A stretch of 59,455 bases of DNA from contig CACABC010000006.1 of assembly GCA_902530635.1 (NCBI GenBank), forward strand, positions 1 to 59,455, given 5' to 3'. Positions within the stretch are counted from its first letter, which is position 1; each line of letters begins with the position of its first letter. The translations under genes and the position numbers were made by a program. Source of the DNA: an uncultured Pelagibacteraceae bacterium (GTDB lineage Bacteria > Pseudomonadota > Alphaproteobacteria > Pelagibacterales > Pelagibacteraceae). The notes beneath the pieces were generated by a model, which worked only from the letters and a program-made list of their open reading frames with translations, searched no databases and was not told the DNA's origin. Positions 9,074 through 18,792 of the stretch are shown here, one piece after another.

Positions 9074-11296
9074 ATGAAAATAAATAAAGTTGTAATTATT
9101 GGCTCAGGAACTATGGGAAGCGGAATAGCTGCTCATTTATGTAATGCAAATATTCCAGTAGTTTTACTAGATTTAAAAACTGAAATTGTAGAAAAAGCCC
9201 GAGAACGTATATTAAAATCTAAACCACCACTTTTATTTGAAAAATCTAAAATCGATAAACTTCAAATAGGTAATATTAAAGAAAATTTTAATGAAGTTTC
9301 AGATGCTGACTGGATCATAGAAGCAGTTGTAGAAAGAATTGACATAAAACATGATATTTATAAAAAAATCTTTGATAAAAGAAAGAAAAACTCTGTTATC
9401 TCATCGAACACTTCTACAATTCCTCTTAAAATATTATCTCAAAAACTAAATGATAAGGACAAAAAGGATTTTTGTATTACACATTTTTTTAATCCAGTAA
9501 GATATATGGGCCTTCTTGAAATTGTAAGAGATGAAAATAATGATAAAAATAAAATCGAACTGTTAAAAAATTTCTGTGAAAATAATCTAGGAAAAGGAGT
9601 TATAATATGTGGTGATACACCAGGTTTCTTAGGTAATAGAATTGGTGTTTACTCAATGCAAGTGGCAATGACAGAAGCCATTTCAATGAAGCTTTCTATT
9701 GAAGAGGCAGACGCTGTTTTTGGTAGACCTATGGGAATACCCAAAACTGGTGTATTTGCTTTATATGATTTAATTGGAATAGATTTAATGTCTGACGTTC
9801 TTAAAAGTTTTAAAAAAGAATTAGATCCAAAGGATGATTTTCAAAAAGTTGTCGACGGTATACCAATTATAAATATTCTAATAGAAAAAGGATATACTGG
9901 AAGAAAAGGTAAAGGTGGCTTTTACAGAATCAATAAAGAAAATAATCAAAAAATTTTAGAAGCACTAGATATAAATAAAAATCAATATTTTCCTTCTAAA
10001 AAAATTGAACTGAAAATTGATAAGGTTAATCTTTTAAAATTAATAAATAGAAATGATAAATATGGAAAATATGCTTGGTCAGTTATATCTAAAATAATTT
10101 TATATTCATCATCTTTAGTACCTAAAATAACAAAACATTATAATGATATTGATGAAGCATTAAGACTTGGATTTAATTGGTCGATGGGTCCTTTCGAAAT
10201 GTTAGATTCTATTGGTTTGGATAATTTTTTTTCAAAATTAGAAAATGACAAACTAAATCCTTTTTTAGATAATTTAAAAACAAAAAAAACTAAAACTTTT
10301 TATGAAGAAAGACAAAAATATACAAATATTGAAACACTTGGAAAAATTAAAAAATCAGTTACTAAAATAGATAAAAACGATTCTGCTGAGATTTTCAGGT
10401 TTAACGATTTTAATATTGTTGAATTTAACACAAAAGCAAATGCTTTAGATTATAATTCAATGGATGCATTAATGAATGCTACCGATAAACCTCTAATAAT
10501 TATTAATGAAAGCATGCAATTTTCAGCTGGTGTTAATCTAAATTATGTTATGGAATTTGTTAGTAAAGGTGACATGAAATCTGTTGAGAAATTTATTAAG
10601 CATTTTCAGAAAACATGTAAACATTTAAAATATTCAGAAAATCCAGTTATATCCGCTCCTTCAGGTTTAGCTCTTGGTGGTGGCGAAGAAGTATTATTGC
10701 AAAGTAACTATGTTGTTTCACATACAAATATAGTTATGGGTCTTGTCGAAACTATAGTTGGTCTAGTTCCAGCAGGAGGTGGCTGTAAAGAGTTATTGTG
10801 GCGATGGACACAAACTAAAGAGGCAAAAAATGATCTAGAATTTGCATCACTTAAAGTTTTTGATATTATTGGTTATGCTAAAACAGCTACCTCACCCCAA
10901 GAGGCAGTACCATTATTATTTTTAGATTCTAATCACGAAGTTATAATTAATCGGAATAATCTTTTTTCGATTGCGAGAAAATTTATTAAAAATAATAGAG
11001 AATTTAAACCGCCTTCAGAGTGCAAATTTAAATTACCAGGAAGCCAAGTGAGACAAAAAATGCAAATGAGACTTGATGAACTATACAATAGCAAAAAAAT
11101 ATTAGATCATGGTATGGTAGTTGGCAAAGAATTAGCATATGTATTAAGTGGTGGAGATACAGAAATAAATAAAGAAATTACCGAAGATCAAATGTATAAT
11201 TTAGAACTTAATAGTTTTATGAAATTACTAGAAACTAAAAAAACTCAAAGTAGAATAGCTCATACTTTAAAAACAGGAAAACCATTAATAAATTAA
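9074..11296 (+). CDS. Bifunctional 3-hydroxyacyl-CoA dehydrogenase / enoyl-CoA hydratase (FadB/FadJ-like)
   Basis: Beta-oxidation enzyme of about 740 residues with the domains in the order dehydrogenase then hydratase, the reverse of E. coli FadB. The NAD-binding Rossmann motif is GSGTMGSG at residues 10-17 and the dehydrogenase histidine is His137 in THFFNP. In the crotonase part, Glu539 (GGGEE) and Glu559 (GLVETIVG) are 20 residues apart, like the two catalytic glutamates of enoyl-CoA hydratase, so hydratase activity is plausible. ATG at 9074 is required because the Rossmann strand follows at once; an upstream in-frame start would lie inside the tRNA. It abuts the DmdC-like gene with no gap. 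It could serve fatty acids or the DMSP branch; no separate DmdD is present here. Confidence 0.88.
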   Translation: MKINKVVIIGSGTMGSGIAAHLCNANIPVVLLDLKTEIVEKARERILKSKPPLLFEKSKIDKLQIGNIKENFNEVSDADWIIEAVVERIDIKHDIYKKIFDKRKKNSVISSNTSTIPLKILSQKLNDKDKKDFCITHFFNPVRYMGLLEIVRDENNDKNKIELLKNFCENNLGKGVIICGDTPGFLGNRIGVYSMQVAMTEAISMKLSIEEADAVFGRPMGIPKTGVFALYDLIGIDLMSDVLKSFKKELDPKDDFQKVVDGIPIINILIEKGYTGRKGKGGFYRINKENNQKILEALDINKNQYFPSKKIELKIDKVNLLKLINRNDKYGKYAWSVISKIILYSSSLVPKITKHYNDIDEALRLGFNWSMGPFEMLDSIGLDNFFSKLENDKLNPFLDNLKTKKTKTFYEERQKYTNIETLGKIKKSVTKIDKNDSAEIFRFNDFNIVEFNTKANALDYNSMDALMNATDKPLIIINESMQFSAGVNLNYVMEFVSKGDMKSVEKFIKHFQKTCKHLKYSENPVISAPSGLALGGGEEVLLQSNYVVSHTNIVMGLVETIVGLVPAGGGCKELLWRWTQTKEAKNDLEFASLKVFDIIGYAKTATSPQEAVPLLFLDSNHEVIINRNNLFSIARKFIKNNREFKPPSECKFKLPGSQVRQKMQMRLDELYNSKKILDHGMVVGKELAYVLSGGDTEINKEITEDQMYNLELNSFMKLLETKKTQSRIAHTLKTGKPLIN

Positions 11297-13057
11297 ATGC
11301 CCATATATAACGCTCCAGTTGAAGAAATGATGTTTTTATTTGATCACTTAAAAGACAATAAAAACTATAAGGAGATTGATAAATTTAAAGAGATAAATTC
11401 TGATTTAGTTAAGGATGTTTTACAGCAGGCTGCAAAAATTAATCAAGAGTTGATCTTACCTCTTGCCAAGATAGGTGATGAGAAACCATGCGTTTATGAA
11501 AATGGAGTCGTCAGATCTCCACCAGGTTACAAAGAGGCATATAAAAAATTTATAGAAGATGGATGGACATCATTATCTTGTGACCCTAAATACGGTGGTC
11601 AAGGAATGCCTAAAACTGTAAGTACGTTTTTTGAAGAAATGCTTTCTTCTTCAAGTCTTTCATTTAAACTTTATAGTGAATTAAGCATAGGAGCTTATAA
11701 TTGTATTCTACATCATGCCGATGAAAAAATTAAAAATAAATATTTACCAAAAATTGTTGAAGGTAAGTGGAGTGGAACAATGTGTTTAACAGAGTCTCAC
11801 TGTGGTACAGATTTAGGATTATTAAAAACGAAAGCTGTAAAACAAAAAGATAATTCTTATAAGATAACAGGACAAAAGATATTTATTACTTCAGGCGACC
11901 ATGATTTAACAGAAAATATAATACATTTAGTATTAGCAAGAATTCCAGGTTCTCCATCAGGTACAAAAGGTATTAGCTTATTTCTTGTTCCTAAGTTTGT
12001 GGTTAAAGACGATGGATCTGTTGGTTCAAGAAATGGTGTTAACACAGGATCAATTGAAACGAAAATGGGAATAAAAGGATCACCAACTTGTGTTTTAAAT
12101 TTTGAAAACGCCACTGGATACATGATAGGACCTGAGAATAAAGGTTTAAGTTCAATGTTTACTATGATGAACCTTGAAAGAATAGTTGTTGGTATTCAAG
12201 GTTTAGGAATTTCAGAAACAGCTTATCAAAATGCTTTATCATATGCAAAAGAGCGAAAACAAGGTAAAGCAAATAATAGTCAGAATAAAGACACTGACCT
12301 AATAATAAAACATGCCGATATAAGAAGAAGTCTAATGAATATGAAATCATTAATAGAGGGTCAAAGATCATTAGCTTTTTGGGTTTCACAACAAATAGAT
12401 GTCAGTTTAAACCACAGAGATCCCAAAATAAAAGAAACAGCTAATGATTTAGTTTCTATGATGACACCAATAATTAAATCTTTTTTTACCGATATTGGTG
12501 TTGAGATAACAAATGATGCTATCCAAGTTTTCGGAGGATACGGTTATACTAAGGATCAAGGTATAGAACAATTATTTAGAGATAATAGAATCACACCAAT
12601 ATACGAAGGTACGAATTCAATTCAAGCCATTGATTTAGTTTATAGAAAAATATTAAACAATAAAATATTTGATAATTATATAAAACAAATTACAGAAGAG
12701 ACAAATGAGTATGGAAAAAACAAAAATCTAATTCTTTTTGTTCAAAAATTTCAAAAATATCTTGAATTGTTAAATAATTTTACATCCTGGCTTATCCAAA
12801 AAAATAAAAGTTCTAAAGATGATGTCAGTGCAGCTTGTAACGATTATTTAAAAGTTCTTGGTTATATTGGTTTAGCTCATTCGTGGTTAAAAATACTTAA
12901 AATTAGTTATGAAAAAATTAATACGAATAAGGTCTTTTTTGAAGATAAAATTAATACTGCAACATATTATTTTGATAAAATATTACCAAGGGTACAAAGT
13001 CATTACTTATCTGCAGTTACAGGTAGCGATACAATGATGAAAGCAAACTTTAATTAA
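11297..13057 (+). CDS. dmdC: Acyl-CoA dehydrogenase, DmdC-like (3-methylmercaptopropionyl-CoA dehydrogenase)
   Basis: FAD enzyme proposed to oxidise methylmercaptopropionyl-CoA to methylthioacryloyl-CoA. At 586 residues it belongs to the long subgroup with a C-terminal extension that includes DmdC. Visible are CLTESHCGTDLG (FAD/substrate segment), GQKIFITSGDHD, MNLERIVVGIQG, QVFGGYGYTKDQG and YEGTNSIQAIDL, with the presumed catalytic base Glu437. The starting MPIYNAP matches the family N-terminus. It lies between the fused beta-oxidation enzyme (0 bp) and a DmdB-like ligase (2 bp), with dmdA four genes downstream. The family is certain; the DmdC assignment relies on this context and general resemblance. 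Confidence 0.82.
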   Translation: MPIYNAPVEEMMFLFDHLKDNKNYKEIDKFKEINSDLVKDVLQQAAKINQELILPLAKIGDEKPCVYENGVVRSPPGYKEAYKKFIEDGWTSLSCDPKYGGQGMPKTVSTFFEEMLSSSSLSFKLYSELSIGAYNCILHHADEKIKNKYLPKIVEGKWSGTMCLTESHCGTDLGLLKTKAVKQKDNSYKITGQKIFITSGDHDLTENIIHLVLARIPGSPSGTKGISLFLVPKFVVKDDGSVGSRNGVNTGSIETKMGIKGSPTCVLNFENATGYMIGPENKGLSSMFTMMNLERIVVGIQGLGISETAYQNALSYAKERKQGKANNSQNKDTDLIIKHADIRRSLMNMKSLIEGQRSLAFWVSQQIDVSLNHRDPKIKETANDLVSMMTPIIKSFFTDIGVEITNDAIQVFGGYGYTKDQGIEQLFRDNRITPIYEGTNSIQAIDLVYRKILNNKIFDNYIKQITEETNEYGKNKNLILFVQKFQKYLELLNNFTSWLIQKNKSSKDDVSAACNDYLKVLGYIGLAHSWLKILKISYEKINTNKVFFEDKINTATYYFDKILPRVQSHYLSAVTGSDTMMKANFN

Positions 13058-13059
13058 AA

Positions 13060-14688
13060 ATGAATCATTACAATACGAATCTCGATAAAAATAGGGCAAA
13101 CTATGTTCCTTTGACACCTATATCTTTTTTGCAAAGGGCAAAAGATATATATCCAAATTACGAGGCTTTAATTTATGAGGATAGAAAATTTACTTGGTCA
13201 GATATTTACAAAAGGTGCTTAAAATTTGCTAGTGCTTTAGATAAAATTGGCATAAAAAAAGGTGATACAGTTTCATTTTTAGCTTTTAATACACCTGAAA
13301 TTTTTGAAGCTCATTATTCAGTTCCAATGACAGGTGCTGTTTTAAATACTATTAATATCAGGCTGGACGCAAAGACTATTGCTTACATATTAAATCATAG
13401 TGATGCTAAAGTTCTGGTTGTTGATAGACAACTTCACCTCGAGGTTGGTAAGGCTTTAAAGATTTTAAAAAAGAAAATTATAATCATTGATATTGATGAT
13501 AAGTACGCCGACCAATCTAAAACCAAGAAAATTGGCGAATTAGAATATGAAAAATTTTTGAATACTGGAGATGAAAATTATATTTGGAAGATGCCAGAAG
13601 ATGAATGGCAGGCTATATCATTAAGCTATACATCTGGAACAACAGGTAATCCAAAAGGCGTTGTTTATCATCACAGAGGTTCATATTTAATGTCGACTGG
13701 TAGTGCTACTGCATGGAATATGCCAAATAGACTTAATTTTTTAACTGTCGTTCCAATGTTCCATTGCAATGGATGGTGCTATCCATGGACAGTCCCAATG
13801 CTTAATGGTCGAACTATTTGTTTAAGAAATATAAATATTAAAAAAATATTTGAACTTATTGACAAATATAACGTAACTCATTTTGGTGGTGCACCGATTG
13901 TATTAAATATGATTACAGGGGCACCTGAAACAGACCGCAAAAAACTCAAAAATAAGGTTTACGTATTAACAGCTGGAGCACCACCACCAAGTATAATTTT
14001 TAAAAAAATGAAAAATCTTGGTTTTGAAGTAATGCATGTTTATGGTTTAACAGAAACTTACGGACATGTAACACAATGTGCATGGAATGATTCTTGGAAT
14101 AAATATGATGAAGAAAAACAAAATGAAATAAAAGCTAGACAAGGCGTGAGGTATCCAAACACTGAAGGTGTAACAATTATGAATCCAGATACCATGACAG
14201 AAGTTCCAAAAGACGGAAAAACTATCGGTGAGATAATGATAAGAGGAAATGTGGTAATGAAAGGTTATTTTAAAGATAAAGAAGCAACAGATAAAGCTAT
14301 GAAGGGAGGATGGTTTCATACAGGAGATTTAGCTGTTATGCATCCAGATGGATATGTAAAGATTCAAGATCGATCAAAGGATATAATAATTTCAGGTGGC
14401 GAGAATATATCTTCAATAGAAATAGAAAACGCTTTAGCAAAACATCCTTCCGTTTCAATTGCTGCGGTTGTTGCAAAACCAGATGAAAAATGGGGAGAAG
14501 TACCATGTGCATTTATAGAGATGGTTAAGGACAAACCGGTAACTGAAAATGAACTAATTCTATTCTGCAAAGAAACTCTTGCTAGCTTTAAGATTCCAAA
14601 GAAAGTTGAATTCTGTGAATTACCTAAAACATCAACTGGAAAAATTCAAAAATTTGAATTGAGAAAAAAAGCCAAGGAATTAAGTTGA
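13060..14688 (+). CDS. dmdB: Acyl-CoA synthetase, DmdB-like (3-methylmercaptopropionyl-CoA ligase)
   Basis: ATP-dependent ligase of the AMP-forming family, expected to activate methylmercaptopropionate made by DmdA. The nucleotide motif YTSGTTGNPKG lies at 190-200, followed by YGLTETYGH, GWFHTGDLAVMHPDGY, DRSKDIIISGGENIS and the C-terminal catalytic lysine Lys528 (TSTGKIQK). At 542 residues it matches DmdB length. The N-terminus (NTNLDKNRANYVPLTP) resembles the Pelagibacter ligase encoded close to dmdA. Overlaps the hydrolase start by 4 bp (TTGA). Medium-chain fatty acid ligase activity is the main alternative. Confidence 0.83.
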   Translation: MNHYNTNLDKNRANYVPLTPISFLQRAKDIYPNYEALIYEDRKFTWSDIYKRCLKFASALDKIGIKKGDTVSFLAFNTPEIFEAHYSVPMTGAVLNTINIRLDAKTIAYILNHSDAKVLVVDRQLHLEVGKALKILKKKIIIIDIDDKYADQSKTKKIGELEYEKFLNTGDENYIWKMPEDEWQAISLSYTSGTTGNPKGVVYHHRGSYLMSTGSATAWNMPNRLNFLTVVPMFHCNGWCYPWTVPMLNGRTICLRNINIKKIFELIDKYNVTHFGGAPIVLNMITGAPETDRKKLKNKVYVLTAGAPPPSIIFKKMKNLGFEVMHVYGLTETYGHVTQCAWNDSWNKYDEEKQNEIKARQGVRYPNTEGVTIMNPDTMTEVPKDGKTIGEIMIRGNVVMKGYFKDKEATDKAMKGGWFHTGDLAVMHPDGYVKIQDRSKDIIISGGENISSIEIENALAKHPSVSIAAVVAKPDEKWGEVPCAFIEMVKDKPVTENELILFCKETLASFKIPKKVEFCELPKTSTGKIQKFELRKKAKELS

Positions 14689-15464
14689 TTTTAGAAGTAG
14701 ATGATAAAAAAGTTTTTGCTTCCGATGCAGGGCAAACTTTTGATAAGAATAAACAAACAATAGTTTTACTACATGGTAGTGGACAATCACATGTTGTCTG
14801 GTCTTTAACAGAGCAGTATTTAGCATCAAAAAATTTTAATGTTTTAACGATTGACTTACCCGGTCATGGAAATTCTGAAGGCAAAAGTCTTAAGACCATT
14901 GAAGAAATGTCTGTTTGGTTAAATAAAGTATTAAGTAAAATTGGGGCAACGAAATTAATAATAGTAGGCCATTCCCAGGGATGTTTAATAGCGTTAGAAT
15001 ATTTTCACAAATTCCCAGATAATGTCGTTAGTTTAATTTTCATTGCTGGCGCATATCAAATTCCTGTAAACAAAACATTAATTGATCTTTCTCTTTCTGG
15101 TGATGGAGAATCATTGAATTTAATGATGAAGTGGGGCTATGGAAGCTCAAAACAGTTTATAGGCGGTAATCCTTTACAAAAAATACTTAACTCAACAAGA
15201 GAAATACGTGAAGTTTTAGCAATAGATTTAATTGCTTGTAATAATTATAAAAATGGAATGAACGCTCTCAAAAGCATTAAATGTCCAACATTCTTTGTTT
15301 TTGGAGAATTAGATAAGATGATTAAATTAGAAAATGGAAAAAAATTTGCTGAATTAATTCCCAATTCGAAAGTACATGTAATTAAAAATTGTGGCCATAT
15401 GATAATACTTGAAAATGCTTTTGAAATGAGAGAAAAGGTGGCTGAATTTTTAAAAAATGAATAA
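14685..15464 (+). CDS. Alpha/beta hydrolase
   Basis: Soluble hydrolase of the alpha/beta fold. The nucleophile elbow is GHSQG, the acid is probably the Asp of FGELDKM and the histidine is in NCGHMI; the oxyanion loop is LLHGSGQSH. No ATG occurs near the N-terminus, and translation most likely starts at a TTG that overlaps the dmdB-like stop as TTGA, implying coupling. The 3' end overlaps the next gene by 8 bp. Substrate unknown. In this operon a thioesterase or esterase role on DMSP-derived acyl-CoA or ester intermediates is possible, but that is inference. Confidence 0.85.
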   Translation: MILEVDDKKVFASDAGQTFDKNKQTIVLLHGSGQSHVVWSLTEQYLASKNFNVLTIDLPGHGNSEGKSLKTIEEMSVWLNKVLSKIGATKLIIVGHSQGCLIALEYFHKFPDNVVSLIFIAGAYQIPVNKTLIDLSLSGDGESLNLMMKWGYGSSKQFIGGNPLQKILNSTREIREVLAIDLIACNNYKNGMNALKSIKCPTFFVFGELDKMIKLENGKKFAELIPNSKVHVIKNCGHMIILENAFEMREKVAEFLKNE

Positions 15465-16383
15465 ATTAAAAGTAAGCCTTATAGGTTATGGTTATTGGGG
15501 ACCAAAATTAGCTAGAAACTTTCAAAACTCAAATTATTTTAAGTTAATATCAGTTTCAGACAAGTCTAAATTCAATTTACTAAGAGCAAAAAAGGATTTT
15601 CCCTTTATCGCAACATCAAAAGATTATAAAAAAACGATTACCGACAATATTGATTTAGTAGTTATTGCAACTCCTACAGAAACACATTTCAAAATTTCTA
15701 AATATGCACTAGAAAGGAAAAAACATATTCTTGTTGAAAAACCCATATCATTATCTATAAATGAAGTATTAAATTTAGAAAAAATTTCAAAAAAAAATAA
15801 AAAGAAAATATTTGTTGATTACCCATTTATTTTTTCAGGTTCAATTAATTTCATAAGAAAGGTGATAGAAAACAATAGGTTTGGCAAACTAGATGAAATA
15901 GAGTCTTATAGAGAACAAGCACCGGTAAGAAAAGATGTTAATGTGGTTTGGGACTTAGCGGTTCATGATTTGTCAATTTTATTTTATTTACTAAAAAGCA
16001 ACCCAATAAAATCAAAATCTTTAAAAATTAATAGTGCACAATCTCCTAAATCTGATACAGCATTTATCAATTTAACTTATAAAAATAAAATAAATGTTTT
16101 CATTAAAAACACATGGATTTCACCTATAAAAATTCGACTTATGAAATTTAAATTTAAGAATGCGATTATTTATTGTGATGAAAATGAATCTATGTACAAA
16201 ATAAAAATATATTACAAGAAAGCTAAACAAGCTAAATATAGCCTAGAGGTTCCTGAAATAGATCTTGCCGAACCACTGTCAAAACTTGTGAATTATATTT
16301 ATAAAAATATAAAAAGTAATGAACAGAACATTTTTGATAATATGAGCATTAATATTACTAAAACACTAACAAAAATATCTTAA
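15457..16383 (+). CDS. Gfo/Idh/MocA family oxidoreductase
   Basis: NAD(P)-dependent oxidoreductase family that acts mostly on sugars and cyclitols. The Rossmann opening is SLIGYGYWGPKLARN, with the family VVIATPTETH and VEKPISL motifs; the C-terminal sheet domain has WDLAVHDLSIL, which supplies the usual catalytic His region. GYWGP resembles the subgroup linked to surface-sugar synthesis (WbpB/WlbA-like). At 308 residues it is slightly short. It lies between a hydrolase (8-bp overlap) and dmdA (4-bp gap). No link between this family and DMSP is known to me, so its job here is unclear. Confidence 0.85.
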   Translation: MNKLKVSLIGYGYWGPKLARNFQNSNYFKLISVSDKSKFNLLRAKKDFPFIATSKDYKKTITDNIDLVVIATPTETHFKISKYALERKKHILVEKPISLSINEVLNLEKISKKNKKKIFVDYPFIFSGSINFIRKVIENNRFGKLDEIESYREQAPVRKDVNVVWDLAVHDLSILFYLLKSNPIKSKSLKINSAQSPKSDTAFINLTYKNKINVFIKNTWISPIKIRLMKFKFKNAIIYCDENESMYKIKIYYKKAKQAKYSLEVPEIDLAEPLSKLVNYIYKNIKSNEQNIFDNMSINITKTLTKIS

Positions 16384-16387
16384 CTAA

Positions 16388-17497
16388 ATGAAAAAATTTG
16401 AAATTTCAAAAAATAGAAGGGTTAAAATTACTCCCTACACCTCTAGATTAGAAAATTATGGAGTGGGTGGTTACACTGTATATAATCATATGTTATTACC
16501 AACTCATTTTAAATCTCTTGAAGATGAATACTTCCACTTAAAAAAAGATGTTCAATTATGGGATGTTTCTGTTCAAAAACAAATCGAAGTTAGTGGCAGT
16601 GATTCTTACAAATTAGTTCAACTTATGACTTGTAGGGATCTAAGTGGTGCTAAAGTACTTAAATGTTATTACGTTCCATTGATCGATGGAAATGGTAATA
16701 TGATTAACGATCCACTGGTTTTAAAAGTTGAAGATAAGAAATGGAGAATTTGTATAGCAGACTCAGATGTTTTACTTTATGCGAAAGGAATTGCTGACTC
16801 AATGAAGTTGAATGTAAAGATTTATCAGACAAATATTTCTACTCTTGCAGTACAGGGACCTAAATCATTAGATGTAATGAGGAAAGTTTTTGGAGAAGAG
16901 ATAAGCAAACTTAAATTTTTTAATTTTAATTATTTTAAATTTGAAGATAATGATTTCATGATATCTAAATCTGGTTTTTCCAAGCAAGGTGGTTATGAAA
17001 TTTATGTTGAAAATTCAAGCTCTGGTCTTAAACTTTATGATTATATTATCAAAATTGGTAATGAGTTTAATTTAAAACCAGGTTGTCCAAATGTTATTGA
17101 AAGAATAGAGGGCGCCTTGTTGTCCTATGGTAATGATATGGATAATAGCGATAATCCTTTTGAATGTGGATTAGATAAATATGTAAATTTAGAAAGTAAT
17201 ATCGAATTTTTAGGAAAAAAAGCATTACAAAAGGCTAAATCGGAAGGCATTAAAAGAAAACTAATGGGTGTAAAAATAAACAATAAAAATATTAATGTAA
17301 CAAAAGAGGAAAAACTGATTGATGACAATAATAAAACTATTGGATATTTAAGATCAGCCGTTTATTCACCAAGATTTAAGATGATAGTAGGAATAGCTAT
17401 GATAAATCGTGATTATTGCAAAGACACCCAGAATTTTAAAATAAATATAGATAACAAAGAGGTATCCGGGTCTGTCTGTGAATTACCAATGAATTAA
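16388..17497 (+). CDS. dmdA: Dimethylsulfoniopropionate demethylase DmdA
   Basis: Tetrahydrofolate-dependent demethylase of the GcvT fold: DMSP + THF gives methylmercaptopropionate + 5-methyl-THF in the cytoplasm. The 369-residue length equals the Pelagibacter enzyme as I recall it. Landmarks are TVYNHMLLPT (30-39), WDVSVQKQ (58-65), CYYVPLIDGNGNMINDP (93-109), AVQGPKS (154-160), KQGGYE (199-204) and GCPNVIERIE (232-241), which separate DmdA from glycine-cleavage T-proteins. DmdB- and DmdC-like genes lie upstream on the same strand. Four bases separate it from the oxidoreductase and one from the NDUFS4-type gene. Very likely correct; biochemical demethylation is not shown by sequence alone. 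Confidence 0.92.
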   Translation: MKKFEISKNRRVKITPYTSRLENYGVGGYTVYNHMLLPTHFKSLEDEYFHLKKDVQLWDVSVQKQIEVSGSDSYKLVQLMTCRDLSGAKVLKCYYVPLIDGNGNMINDPLVLKVEDKKWRICIADSDVLLYAKGIADSMKLNVKIYQTNISTLAVQGPKSLDVMRKVFGEEISKLKFFNFNYFKFEDNDFMISKSGFSKQGGYEIYVENSSSGLKLYDYIIKIGNEFNLKPGCPNVIERIEGALLSYGNDMDNSDNPFECGLDKYVNLESNIEFLGKKALQKAKSEGIKRKLMGVKINNKNINVTKEEKLIDDNNKTIGYLRSAVYSPRFKMIVGIAMINRDYCKDTQNFKINIDNKEVSGSVCELPMN

Positions 17498-17498
17498 T

Positions 17499-17783
17499 AT
17501 GAAACGAGCTAAGATTTTTATACCTAGTAAAACAGCAATGCAATCGGGCAGGGGAAAGACAAAAAGATGGGTTCTTGCATTCGATACTAAGAATACAAAA
17601 ACTAACCCATTGATGGGTTGGGAATCCGGAGAAGACACTATGAGTGAAGTTATTTTAAATTTTACATCAAAAGAAAAAGCAATTGTATATGCTAAAAAAA
17701 ATAAAATTATCTATCAAGTTATAGAGCCAAAAAAATCTGAATTTATTATTAAATCATACAGCGATAATTTTTTGAAAGACTGA
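17499..17783 (+). CDS. NADH dehydrogenase complex I accessory subunit, NDUFS4 type
   Basis: Small soluble accessory subunit of respiratory complex I that is kept in alphaproteobacteria and mitochondria. The 94-residue protein has the family pattern: AKIFIPSKTAMQSGRGKTKRW, PLMGWESGEDT, then FTSKEKAIVYAKKN. It is encoded one base after dmdA and one base before the SbmA-like gene, away from the nuo genes, which are not in the window. Why it sits in this operon is not evident. Confidence 0.88.
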   Translation: MKRAKIFIPSKTAMQSGRGKTKRWVLAFDTKNTKTNPLMGWESGEDTMSEVILNFTSKEKAIVYAKKNKIIYQVIEPKKSEFIIKSYSDNFLKD

Positions 17784-17784
17784 T

Positions 17785-18792
17785 ATGTGGAGAAGTTTTT
17801 TTACTGACAGAAAATGGATGTTTTGGTGCTATGGAGGCGGTTCACTTATTTTAGTCTTAATAGTTTTTCAAACATGGTTGTCTGTTCAATTTAACACTTG
17901 GTATGGATCTTTTTATGATTTGTTGCAAAAACCACCAGAAACAGGTGGGCTCGAACAATTTTACGAAAGATTAACCTTTTTTCTTTATTTAGCTATTCCA
18001 TACGTAACTACCATTTCATTTACAAATTGGTTTACCAGGATGTGGACTTTTAGATGGAGAGAGTCAATTACTTTTTCATATATGCCTTATTGGCGTAATG
18101 TTGACGTAAAGGTTGAAGGGGCATCTCAGAGAATCCAAGAGGACTGTAGAGATTTTGCAAACATAGTTGAAAATATAGGTCTTGATATTGTTAGAGCTTT
18201 AATGACTCTTATAGCATTTTTACCAATTTTGTGGTCTCTTTCTGAAAATGTTGTTGCGCCATATTTAGAAAATGTATCAGGTTCATTGGTTTGGGTAGCA
18301 CTATTAGTTAGTATAGGAGGGCTTACTATAAGTTGGTTTGTTGGAATCAAATTACCTGGATTAGAGTATAATAATCAAAAAGCTGAAGCCGCATTTAGAA
18401 AAGAATTAGTTTATGGTGAAGATGATAGAGCAAGATATGCTCTAGCACCATCAGTTTTAAAATTGTTTACTGGTATAAAATTTAATTACCATAGACTTTT
18501 TTTGCATTACGGATATTTTGATTTATGGTCAATATTATATAGACAAATATTTGTGATAGTACCCTTTTTAATAATGGGACCAGGTTTATTCACTGGGGCC
18601 TATACTTTGGGAATTATGATGAGAGCAGTAAATGCTTTTGGTGAAATTAAAGATGCGTTTAACGTCTTTTTATATAATTGGGTACAAATAAACAGGTTAA
18701 GATCTATCCATAAACGTCTAAGTGAATTTGAAAAAGCCATTGGTTTTAATAAGCCCTTGAGAAAAGCTAAAAAATCCGATGTAAGAGTTTAA
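17785..18792 (+). CDS. SbmA/BacA-like inner-membrane transporter
   Basis: Resembles SbmA/BacA, proton-driven peptide importers shaped like ABC membrane domains but without an ATPase. Family features are FNTWYGSFYDLLQ after the first helix, FRWRESITFSYMPYWR and the conserved segment EGASQRIQEDCRDFA. Several membrane helices follow (IGLDIVRALMTLIAF, ILYRQIFVIVPFLIM). At 335 residues it is shorter than E. coli SbmA (about 400), mainly at the N-terminus. Separated by one base from the NDUFS4-type gene and overlapping the next gene by one base (TAATG). Substrate unknown. Confidence 0.82.
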   Translation: MWRSFFTDRKWMFWCYGGGSLILVLIVFQTWLSVQFNTWYGSFYDLLQKPPETGGLEQFYERLTFFLYLAIPYVTTISFTNWFTRMWTFRWRESITFSYMPYWRNVDVKVEGASQRIQEDCRDFANIVENIGLDIVRALMTLIAFLPILWSLSENVVAPYLENVSGSLVWVALLVSIGGLTISWFVGIKLPGLEYNNQKAEAAFRKELVYGEDDRARYALAPSVLKLFTGIKFNYHRLFLHYGYFDLWSILYRQIFVIVPFLIMGPGLFTGAYTLGIMMRAVNAFGEIKDAFNVFLYNWVQINRLRSIHKRLSEFEKAIGFNKPLRKAKKSDVRV

